19,344 nucleotides of DNA from an uncultured Bryobacterales bacterium (lineage in GTDB: Bacteria > Acidobacteriota > Terriglobia > Bryobacterales > UBA6623), in NCBI GenBank assembly GCA_946887065.1, contig CAMPKL010000007.1, positions 1-19,344 on the forward strand, read 5' to 3'. Position 1 is the stretch's first letter. Each line of letters begins with the position of its first letter. Both the position numbers and the translations under genes were made by a program. This document shows positions 6,730 to 13,460 of the stretch, piece after piece. Below the pieces are notes generated by a model. The model made no database searches, was not told the DNA's origin, and saw nothing but the letters and a program-made list of their open reading frames with translations.

Positions 6730-8208
6730 TTAATTCCCTTTTCCCCTCGGAACCAGCGGCTGTCCCAACTCCAAATGCAACAGATCTTCTTCGGTGATGG
6801 CGGCGCCCTCTTCCTGATACTCCTCATCGACGTTGACGCGCCATAGGTCGTAACTACTGCCGGTGATATTCTTCACCGCCAGCATGGCGGTCAGCATCGA
6901 GTGATCTTGGTTGTTGTAGCGATGCATGCCGTTGCGTCCCACCAGTTGCAGATTGGGCAGCCGCACGGCGATGAAGTCGCGAATGATATTGACCGCCGTC
7001 GAGTAACCTGCATCGTATACGGGATAAGCCTTGGGCATGCGAACGACGGCGCCGTCATCGAGCTTGGCGCCGCCGAGTAGACCGAGCTGAGCCAGCTCCT
7101 TGGCGCCGAGGGCAAGCAAGTCTTTGTCCGGCATGGACCAAAGGTCATCTCCTTCGTGGCAAAAGTATTCCAGGCCGAGGCAGCTCTTACCGGAGTCGGG
7201 CACCATCTCGGGGCTCCAGTTGCCGAAGTTCTGAATTCGTCCCAGCTTCACGGTGGGATCATGCACGTAGACCCAATTGTCGGGAAACAGATCGGGCTTG
7301 TCGATGATCAGGGCGACGGTCAGGAAATCGCGATAGCGCAAACGCTTGGCGGCGGCGAGCACCTCGGCCGGCGGGGCCGGCGTGAGCGCCTCCACTAATT
7401 CATCCATCGCGATGCTGCTGATATAGTCCGTACCTGCAAAAGACGCCGAATCCGATTGGATCGAAGTGACTCCGTCCGCGTTCCAATGGATGCAGCGTAC
7501 GGGAGTACGCAGGTGAACCTTCGCGCCGCGCGCCTCCGCCAATTCGGCTGCCCGTTCCCACATCATGCCTGGCCCCAGGCGCGGATATTGAAATTGATCG
7601 ATCAGCGTCTTGACGACGCCTTGTTTGCCCGGTGCGGTTTCACCGAACAATGCATTCTTGATGGCCGACGACAACGAGAGCCCTTTGATGCGCTGAGCGG
7701 CCCACTCCGCTTCAATCTCGGAACAAGGCATGCCCCAAACCTTTTCGGTGTAGGTGCGAAAGAAAATCTCGAATAGGCGGCGGCCGAAGCGATTGCGGAT
7801 CCAAGCTTCGAAATTATCCTCCGGCGAGATCGGCCGCATACGGGCCCGGACGTAACTGGCGACACAGCGCGATGTCTCCCACAGGCCCAGTCCGGCGAGC
7901 GCATTGAACGGCTTGAGCGGGTACGAGAAGAACTTGCCGCGATAGTAGATGCGAGACAGCCTGCGGCGCACGATCAGGTCGTCGCCGAGAATCTCGTTCC
8001 ACAGATCTTCCACAATTGAAACCTTGGTGAAGAACCGGTGGCCGCCGATATCGAATCGATAACCGCCGTGGGTTGCCGTGCGGGAGATGCCGCCGACCAC
8101 GTCGTCGCGTTCTAATACCTCGGTTGCTATCGCGCTCTTGGAGAGTAGATAGGCCGCAGTGAGGCCAGCCGGACCTCCGCCCATGACGATCACGCGCGGC
8201 GCGGGCAT
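6730..8208 (-). CDS. FAD-dependent oxidoreductase, UDP-galactopyranose-mutase-like
   Basis: The 492-residue protein opens with a Rossmann dinucleotide-binding motif (GGGPAG at 10-15, acidic Glu33 at the end of the second strand) and continues with the VVGGISRT and FDIGGHRFF blocks. These are typical of the amine oxidase/protoporphyrinogen oxidase/UDP-galactopyranose mutase superfamily. Later landmarks are EKVWGMPCSEI, WAAQRIKGLSL and QYPRLGPGMMWE, which recur in a bacterial subgroup often encoded in glycan-synthesis loci. It lacks an export signal and should be cytoplasmic. The substrate is unknown. A sugar-nucleotide or lipid-linked substrate is a guess from family relations and from the polysaccharide genes nearby. 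The start is ATG at 8208 because the FAD motif begins within ten residues. It heads a likely two-gene transcript with the GNAT gene. Confidence 0.82.
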   Translation of the reverse strand: MPAPRVIVMGGGPAGLTAAYLLSKSAIATEVLERDDVVGGISRTATHGGYRFDIGGHRFFTKVSIVEDLWNEILGDDLIVRRRLSRIYYRGKFFSYPLKPFNALAGLGLWETSRCVASYVRARMRPISPEDNFEAWIRNRFGRRLFEIFFRTYTEKVWGMPCSEIEAEWAAQRIKGLSLSSAIKNALFGETAPGKQGVVKTLIDQFQYPRLGPGMMWERAAELAEARGAKVHLRTPVRCIHWNADGVTSIQSDSASFAGTDYISSIAMDELVEALTPAPPAEVLAAAKRLRYRDFLTVALIIDKPDLFPDNWVYVHDPTVKLGRIQNFGNWSPEMVPDSGKSCLGLEYFCHEGDDLWSMPDKDLLALGAKELAQLGLLGGAKLDDGAVVRMPKAYPVYDAGYSTAVNIIRDFIAVRLPNLQLVGRNGMHRYNNQDHSMLTAMLAVKNITGSSYDLWRVNVDEEYQEEGAAITEEDLLHLELGQPLVPRGKGN

Positions 8209-8314
8209 TCCTTAGCTATCCCCTCTCTTCGAGACCACGGACCCCGGAATCAAACGCCCAGTCTACCAGTGCCGACTAGCTGGAATTCGCTCAAACGTGC
8301 ATGGTTACCGGTTT

Positions 8315-8331
8315 CCCGGTATAATTCCGGG
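8315..8331 (+). promoter_or_regulatory. Consensus -10 box nested in an inverted repeat
   Basis: A perfect TATAAT (8320-8325) lies between the arms CCCGG (8315-8319) and CCGGG (8327-8331). It is 17 nt before the ATG at 8343. No good -35 hexamer (TTGACA-like) is found 16-18 nt upstream, where GTGCAT stands. If it is used as a -10 element, transcription would begin about 10 nt before the start codon, so the mRNA would have almost no leader, in line with the lack of a Shine-Dalgarno site. The inverted repeat could be an operator, or simply coincidence. Confidence 0.4.
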
Positions 8332-8342
8332 CCAGCAAGCCG

Positions 8343-10094
8343 ATGCGCCAGTTTCTATTAGGCTTCCTTCTGTTGGTCCACCTCCCGTTGGCCGGCCAGG
8401 TGGAGTACACGCTCGGTCCGGACTCGGAGGCGCAAGAGGGCGTCCCGCGGGGCAAGATCGAGCAATTCCAATGGACGAGCGAGATCTACCCGGGCGCCGT
8501 GCGCGACGTGTGGGTCTACATCCCGGCACAGTATTCCGGCGCGGACCCGGCCGCGGTGATGATCTTCCAAGACGGCGCCGGATTCGTCTCCACGGAGGGC
8601 CAGTCGGCGTGGATGACGCCAGTCGTTCTGGACAACTTAATACACAAACGCGAGATGCCGGTCGCGATCGGCATCTTCGTCCAACCCGGCGTGCTGCCTG
8701 CCGCTGGACCGGACCAGCGCGAACGGTACAACCGCAGCTACGAGTACGACGCGATCGGGCCGCGATACGCTCGCTTTTTGATCGAGGAGATTCTGCCTGA
8801 AGTCGCCCGTCGCTACGAGCTCGGGCTCACCGAGGATCCGAACTTGCGCGCGATCGCGGGGTCTTCGTCGGGGGGAATTGCCGCGTTCACCGCCGCATGG
8901 AATCGCCCGGACGCTTTCCGCAGGGTGCTGACCTTTGTGGGCAGCTTCACGGACTTGCGCGGGGGAAACATCTACCCGGAATTGGTGAGGAAGCGAGAGC
9001 CGCTGCCGCTGCGGATCTACCAGCAGGATGGCCGAAACGACCAAGACATCTATGCCGGCTCGTGGTTTCATGCGAACCAGGAACTTGCAGCGGCGCTGGC
9101 GTTCGCCGGCTACGATCACCAGTTCGTGATCGGCGAGGAAGGTCACAACAACCGGCACGGCCGGGCCATCTTACCGGACGCGCTGCGGTGGCTGTGGCGG
9201 GATTGGACTGAGCCGATCCGAGCCAGTAAGAGCGAGGCGCCCCGGCACATCGTGATGGAAATCCTCGATCCAGCCGAAGACTGGCAGTTGGTTTCCGAGG
9301 GCCACTTGTTCGCCGAAGGCCTAGCTCTCGCCCCCAACGGGGATGTCTATTTCACCGACCTGCAGGCCCGCGAGATTTGGAAGATCGACGGAAAGTCCGA
9401 TGCCGTCTCCCTATTCAAGGAGGGCAGCCAGCGAACGAACGGTATGACGTTTGGGCCGGACGGCAGACTCTACACCTGCCGCGCCGGCGCACGCCAGATC
9501 GTGGCGATCGACGTGCGCGACGGCTCAGAAGAGATCATTGCCGAGGACGTCCCCTCGAACGACATTGTCGTGGCCGCCTCCGGCGATATCTATTTCACCG
9601 ATCCGGGCAACGGCAAGGTCTGGCTGATCAACAAGGAACGCGAACTGATCGCAGTCGTGGACCGCGGACCGCGCTTTCCCAACGGCATCGTGCTTTCTCC
9701 CGATCAATCGATCCTGTCGGTCGCGGACTACCGCTCCAAATGGGTTTGGTCTTATCAAGTTCAGCCTGACGGCAAGCTGGCCGGAGGCCAACCGTTTCAC
9801 CGGCTGGTTACTTCCGACATTTCCGACGAGTCGTTGGCCGATGGTCTTACGGTCGACTCGGAGGGGTTTCTGTACATCACCAGCGAACAGGGCATCCAGA
9901 TCAGCGACCAACCGGGGCGCATTAACGCCATTCTGAACAAACCGCAACCAGGCTTGATTTCGAATGTGACGTTCGCCGGTCCCGAACTGCGCACGCTTTA
10001 TGTCACGGCCGAAGATAAGGTTTTCAAGCGAAAACTGCGCCGGACCGGCGTGAAGCGGTGGGAGAAATCCATACCGCCGCGGCCTCGACTCTAA
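8343..10094 (+). CDS. Secreted fusion of enterochelin-esterase-like hydrolase and SMP-30/gluconolactonase
   Basis: The 583-residue protein has a signal peptide (about 1-18) and two enzyme domains. The first (about 35-290) is an alpha/beta hydrolase of the Fes/IroE/esterase-D type. It shows the nucleophile elbow GSSSGG (Ser175), the acidic candidate Asp229 and the GHNNRHG segment with His268/His272, followed by LPDALRWLW, which is common in this group. The second (about 310-570) is a beta-propeller of the SMP-30/gluconolactonase/LRE family. Its putative metal and substrate residues are Glu325 (AEGLAL), Asn406 (SNDIVV), Asn447 (FPNGIV) and Asp500 (ADGLTVD). Both active sites look intact, so it may cleave an ester and then a lactone in carbohydrate breakdown outside the cytoplasm. 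The substrate is unknown. It is monocistronic, divergent from the flavoprotein gene, and has no evident ribosome site. Confidence 0.88.
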   Translation: MRQFLLGFLLLVHLPLAGQVEYTLGPDSEAQEGVPRGKIEQFQWTSEIYPGAVRDVWVYIPAQYSGADPAAVMIFQDGAGFVSTEGQSAWMTPVVLDNLIHKREMPVAIGIFVQPGVLPAAGPDQRERYNRSYEYDAIGPRYARFLIEEILPEVARRYELGLTEDPNLRAIAGSSSGGIAAFTAAWNRPDAFRRVLTFVGSFTDLRGGNIYPELVRKREPLPLRIYQQDGRNDQDIYAGSWFHANQELAAALAFAGYDHQFVIGEEGHNNRHGRAILPDALRWLWRDWTEPIRASKSEAPRHIVMEILDPAEDWQLVSEGHLFAEGLALAPNGDVYFTDLQAREIWKIDGKSDAVSLFKEGSQRTNGMTFGPDGRLYTCRAGARQIVAIDVRDGSEEIIAEDVPSNDIVVAASGDIYFTDPGNGKVWLINKERELIAVVDRGPRFPNGIVLSPDQSILSVADYRSKWVWSYQVQPDGKLAGGQPFHRLVTSDISDESLADGLTVDSEGFLYITSEQGIQISDQPGRINAILNKPQPGLISNVTFAGPELRTLYVTAEDKVFKRKLRRTGVKRWEKSIPPRPRL

Positions 10095-10236
10095 GCTGCG
10101 GTATTTCGACCGGAACTCCCCGGCTTTTACTTAGAGCTGTCTACGAAGAAATCCCGACGTGCCTTAGATCATTGGGATATAGCCGGTCATAGACCCCCCG
10201 CCGTACAAGTTGTATACGTGCTCGCGATAGGCCCGC

Positions 10237-10254
10237 CCCGCGGTGGGCCGCGGG
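10237..10254 (+). promoter_or_regulatory. GC-only 7-bp hairpin directly before the cheY-like start
   Basis: CCCGCGG (10237-10243) pairs perfectly with CCGCGGG (10248-10254) around a TGGG loop, ending 7 nt before the ATG at 10262. The 3' arm occupies the position where a Shine-Dalgarno sequence should be, and no AGGAG-like sequence is present. It could limit ribosome access at the first gene of the chemosensory operon. There is no T-run, so it is not an intrinsic terminator. Confidence 0.4.
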
Positions 10255-10261
10255 TCCTTGT

Positions 10262-10630
10262 ATGGCAGAAAAGACCATCCTTTGCGTCGACGACAGCCCG
10301 ACCGTTCTGCTGTCGATGACGAACGCCTTGACGCAAGTCGGTTACAACGTGATCACCGCCGCCGATGGCGAGGAAGCCCTATTGAAGGCCCTTGAGTCGG
10401 CCCCGGATCTGGTTCTGTTGGATGTCGTACTACCCAAGCGCAATGGCTTCCAAGTCTGCCGTCTGCTGAAAAGTTCTCCAGCCACCAAGGACATCAAGGT
10501 ATTCCTCGTGACGTCCAAGACGCAGGACGCGGACCGCTATTGGGGCATACGCCAGGGCGCGGACGCTTATTTGACAAAGCCGTTCAACACGGACGACTTG
10601 CTTCGTGTTGTGGAGGAGCATCTGCAGTGA
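10262..10630 (+). CDS. Single-domain response regulator, CheY/PilH-like
   Basis: The 122 residues form one receiver domain with all key residues: acidic pocket Asp10/Asp11, phosphoacceptor Asp54, Thr84 and Lys106. The segment KTQDADRYWGIRQGADAYLTKPF closely follows the PilH and cyanobacterial TaxP/PixH pattern rather than flagellar CheY, which fits the PilJ-like transducer and ChpA-like kinase downstream. No output domain is present, so it should act by binding a target, such as pilus motor components, or by serving as a phosphate sink. It is the first gene of the operon, and cheW begins within its stop codon (GTGA overlap). The ATG start is set by the family N-terminus, because no normal ribosome site is visible. 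Confidence 0.93.
   Translation: MAEKTILCVDDSPTVLLSMTNALTQVGYNVITAADGEEALLKALESAPDLVLLDVVLPKRNGFQVCRLLKSSPATKDIKVFLVTSKTQDADRYWGIRQGADAYLTKPFNTDDLLRVVEEHLQ
10612..10618 (+). promoter_or_regulatory. Strong ribosome binding site deciding the cheW GTG start
   Basis: GGAGGAG sits inside the end of the response regulator gene, 8 nt before GTG at 10627. It shows that cheW starts at this GTG and not at the in-frame ATG at 10540 inside the preceding gene. Confidence 0.75.
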
Positions 10631-11127
10631 ACGGATACAGCAGAAGCAAAGCCGTCCCGCAGCCCAGGGTCTCCGGTGAGGCGATCGACCACATCGTGTT
10701 TCGGTTGGGCGAACAACGCTACGCGGTGCCGGTCGGCAAAGTGGTTGAACTGGACAAGCCGCCGATCTGCGCGGTCGTTCCAAACACCCCCAACTTCGTT
10801 CTGGGAGTCACCAATGTTCGCGGAGACATCTTGTCTGTCCTCGATCTGAGGGCGCTTTTGGGAATTCCGCGAGTCGTGCGCAACGATGCGGTTCGACTCT
10901 TGACCGTGCGGAGCGCGGACGGAGAAATGAGAACCGGCTTGATCGTGGATTCGCTGCAGGGGATGCGCTCGGTAACGCCCGCCGCACTGCGAGCAATTAG
11001 GAACCAGGGCGATGTGGATACTTCGGTTGCTGCGCAGGCGTTCGACGACAAGGACGGCGAGGTTCGGGTATTCGACGTGGATCGTTTTTTCGACTGTCCG
11101 CAGATCAAGAGGCTAAGCGGCAGATGA
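10627..11127 (+). CDS. cheW: CheW/PilI-like chemosensory adaptor
   Basis: This 166-residue CheW-domain protein couples the transducer to the histidine kinase at the inner membrane array. Landmarks are the IDHIVFRLGEQRYAVPV opening strand, VLGVTNVRGDILSVLDLR with the conserved N-x-RG and DLR elements, and the GLIVDSLQGMRSV strand. The frame continues upstream to an ATG at 10540, but that portion lies within the cheY-like gene. The GTG at 10627 overlaps its stop by 4 nt and has an excellent ribosome site, so it is the real start. It is followed after 49 nt by the transducer gene. Confidence 0.92.
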   Translation: MNGYSRSKAVPQPRVSGEAIDHIVFRLGEQRYAVPVGKVVELDKPPICAVVPNTPNFVLGVTNVRGDILSVLDLRALLGIPRVVRNDAVRLLTVRSADGEMRTGLIVDSLQGMRSVTPAALRAIRNQGDVDTSVAAQAFDDKDGEVRVFDVDRFFDCPQIKRLSGR

Positions 11128-11141
11128 GAAAGCGTGGGGAG

Positions 11142-11161
11142 GGACCGGCAGCGACCGGTCC
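11142..11161 (+). promoter_or_regulatory. 7-bp hairpin between cheW and the transducer gene
   Basis: GGACCGG (11142-11148) and CCGGTCC (11155-11161) form a perfect stem with loop CAGCGA in the 49-nt gap after cheW. It ends 2 nt before the AGGAG ribosome site (11164-11168) of the next gene. It may be an mRNA-stability or translation-control element. No T-run follows, so termination is unlikely. Confidence 0.4.
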
Positions 11162-11176
11162 ACAGGAGCACTATCA

Positions 11177-13432
11177 ATGAGTTTTCTGCGAGACCTAAAG
11201 ATTGGCCAGAAGCTAGCGCTGGTCGTCTTGGTCATGGCGCTGCCCGTAGCCTGTCTGGTCTGGCTTTTCATCGATGCGCGCAACGTACAGATTGAAGCTG
11301 CGCAACGTGAGATCCAGGGCGTTGAATACCTTAAGCCGCTCCGCACGCTCGTCGAGTTGCTCCCGAAGCACCGTGCCGCAGCCAACGCTTATCTGTCCGG
11401 CGACTCCGATGGCCAGGCTGAAATGCTCCTTCTGCAGCCTGAAATCGATGCCGTGATGCCTCGCGTGGAGTCAGTCGAGCGGACTTATGGCGCTGAGTTC
11501 GGCACAACCGTTCACTGGGAACGCTTCAAGGAAGACTGGCGCGATCTGGAGACGACGGTTGACGCCTTGACGCCGATTGAAAGCTTCCAACGCCACAGCC
11601 GCCTGATCGGCGAACTCTCGACTCTGATTCGAACGATCGGGGACCAGGCCGGCCTCGTGCTCGATCCTGAGTTGGACACGCACTTCTTGATGGATACGGT
11701 TCTGTCGCGTTTGCCCCAGGCGATCGACACGGTTGACGTGGTGCGCATCGTCGGACAAGACGTCCTGGCTCGCCGCACCAATTTGGCTGAAGCTATGCAC
11801 AAGACCAATTCGGCAGAGCCTTCAATGGACGCCGACTTGGACGCGCGCCAGACGCTGAACAGGTTAATCGGACAGATCGAGACGGACATCGGCGAGATGG
11901 AACGCGGTATGAAAGCGGCAGTCGAGGTGAATCCTTACATGGAGGATGAAGCGGCGCCGAGACTCACTGAATCGATTGAGGCGGCACGGGACTACGCTCA
12001 AGCCGCCTCACGGATCTTACTGCGTGAGCGGCAACGCGGAGACGAACATACGACGGACCTCAACGAATCGGCTGAGAAAGCCATCGCTGCGCTCGTCACG
12101 TCGTACGACGCATCACTGAAAGAGTTGGACATCCTCTTGGACTCGCGCATTACGCGACTCACAGGAGAAAAATATTTGCAGCTCTCGGCGGCGATCTTCA
12201 TTCTGGCTTTCACGGTCGTGTTGATTCTCTTCCTGAACCGGACCATCACATCGCAAATCGATGAAATCAATGCCCTGTTCGGGCGTATCGGCGTGGGCGA
12301 CCTGACGGCGCGGGCCACCGTGCGTAGCGGCGACGAATTAGGACAGATGACGCAGGCGCTCAATAGCGTACTCGACAACACGTTGAACTTAGTACAGTCC
12401 TCCGAGGAACGGGACCGTATCCAGCAGAGCATTCACAAGCTGCTTGATGAAATTGCCGGGGTGGCCGAGGGAGACCTCACGCTGGAAGCCGAGGTGACCG
12501 CGGAAATTACCGGCGCCATCGCAGATTCGTTTAACTACATGATTGGCGAACTGCGTACGCTGATCGCCCAAGTACAGAACACGACGCTGCAAGTGTCCGC
12601 CGCCGCGAACCACATCTCGCAGACGACAGAGACGTTGGCGGAAGGGTCGGAGAAGCAGTCGAGCGACGTGATATCAGCGAGCATGGCTGTCGAGTCGATG
12701 GCTTCGGCCATTCAGCAGGTGTCGGAAAGCGCGGAGAAGGCCGCTCGCGTGTCGGCGGCAGCACTTGAGAATTCGCAGCGGGGCGCACACGTGGTGGCGA
12801 AGAGCATTGCCGGCATGGAATCCATCCGTAACCAAGTACAGGAAACCTCCAAGCGCATCAAACGGCTTGGCGAAAGCTCCCAAGAGATCGGCGAGATTTC
12901 CCAAGTTATCGGGGAGTTGGCGGACCGCACCAGTATGCTGGCCATGAACGCCTCGATCCAAGCATCGATGGCTGGGGAGGCGGGACGCGGCTTTGCCGTT
13001 GTTGCGACCGAAGTCGAGGGTCTGGCGGAGCAGGCCACCGAAGCGACCAATCGCATCAGCGCCTTGATTCAAGCGATTCAAGAGGACACGACCGCGGCAG
13101 TGGCTTCGATGGAGGACACCACCAAGGAGGTCGTCGATGGATCGGCTCTGACGAACGAAGCGGGCAAGAGCTTAGTCGAGATCGAGACGGTATCGCGAAG
13201 TCTTTCTGAACTAATCGAGGCTATTGCCGACGCATCGGAGCGCCAAGCACGCAGTTCCGAGTCCGTCGCGCAAGCCATGAGCGGCATCTCGTCTGTGCAA
13301 CGCGAGACAGCGCACGGCGCCAGGGAAGGAGCTATGGCGATTCGCAATCTCACCGCCCTTGCGGACGAACTGCGCAATTCCGTTTCACGATTCAAGATTC
13401 CGACGAGGGTGCATTATCACCATCAGCATTAG
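11177..13432 (+). CDS. pilJ: PilJ-like methyl-accepting chemotaxis transducer
   Basis: This 751-residue inner-membrane receptor has a first membrane segment at about 13-32 and a large predicted helical periplasmic sensor at about 33-333. The second membrane segment is at about 334-354. A HAMP domain follows (about 355-407, with GDLTARA and DELGQM), then a second HAMP-like segment (about 420-470, with EGDLTLEAEV). The signalling coiled coil has its tip near 583-620 (RTSMLAMNASIQASMAGEAGRGFAVVA). The IQASMAGEAGRGF variant is typical of PilJ and cyanobacterial PixJ/TaxD receptors, not of flagellar MCPs, which have IEAARAGE. It should gather surface or pilus signals and control the downstream kinase through CheW. 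The ATG has an AGGAG site 8 nt upstream. No CheR-docking pentapeptide ends the protein; its tail is His-rich (HYHHQH). Confidence 0.92.
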   Translation: MSFLRDLKIGQKLALVVLVMALPVACLVWLFIDARNVQIEAAQREIQGVEYLKPLRTLVELLPKHRAAANAYLSGDSDGQAEMLLLQPEIDAVMPRVESVERTYGAEFGTTVHWERFKEDWRDLETTVDALTPIESFQRHSRLIGELSTLIRTIGDQAGLVLDPELDTHFLMDTVLSRLPQAIDTVDVVRIVGQDVLARRTNLAEAMHKTNSAEPSMDADLDARQTLNRLIGQIETDIGEMERGMKAAVEVNPYMEDEAAPRLTESIEAARDYAQAASRILLRERQRGDEHTTDLNESAEKAIAALVTSYDASLKELDILLDSRITRLTGEKYLQLSAAIFILAFTVVLILFLNRTITSQIDEINALFGRIGVGDLTARATVRSGDELGQMTQALNSVLDNTLNLVQSSEERDRIQQSIHKLLDEIAGVAEGDLTLEAEVTAEITGAIADSFNYMIGELRTLIAQVQNTTLQVSAAANHISQTTETLAEGSEKQSSDVISASMAVESMASAIQQVSESAEKAARVSAAALENSQRGAHVVAKSIAGMESIRNQVQETSKRIKRLGESSQEIGEISQVIGELADRTSMLAMNASIQASMAGEAGRGFAVVATEVEGLAEQATEATNRISALIQAIQEDTTAAVASMEDTTKEVVDGSALTNEAGKSLVEIETVSRSLSELIEAIADASERQARSSESVAQAMSGISSVQRETAHGAREGAMAIRNLTALADELRNSVSRFKIPTRVHYHHQH

Positions 13433-13438
13433 CTGATG
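13421..13438 (+). promoter_or_regulatory. 7-bp hairpin at the transducer stop codon
   Basis: CATCAGC (13421-13427) and GCTGATG (13432-13438) pair perfectly around ATTA. The TAG stop of the transducer gene (13430-13432) falls in the loop and first stem base, and the kinase gene starts 22 nt further on. It is like the hairpins before the first and third genes of this operon, and again no T-run follows. Confidence 0.4.
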
Positions 13439-13460
13439 CTGACGTTCCAGGCGCGGTTCG

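Noticed and set aside
10110..10128. Possible intrinsic terminator after the esterase/SMP-30 fusion (CCGG, 6-nt loop, CCGG, then CTTTT)
   Set aside because: The stem is only 4 bp and the T-run is 4 nt, too weak to call.
10203..10217. TACAA-G-TTGTA dyad upstream of the chemosensory operon as an operator
   Set aside because: Arms of 5 bp are common by chance, and no promoter elements could be placed around it.
10095..10261. Riboswitch (for example cyclic di-GMP) in the leader of the chemosensory operon
   Set aside because: No GEMM-type conserved core was seen; only simple stems are present.
10540..10626. Upstream ATG start for cheW
   Set aside because: It would add 29 residues encoded within the response regulator gene. 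GTG at 10627 has GGAGGAG 8 nt upstream and a GTGA overlap.
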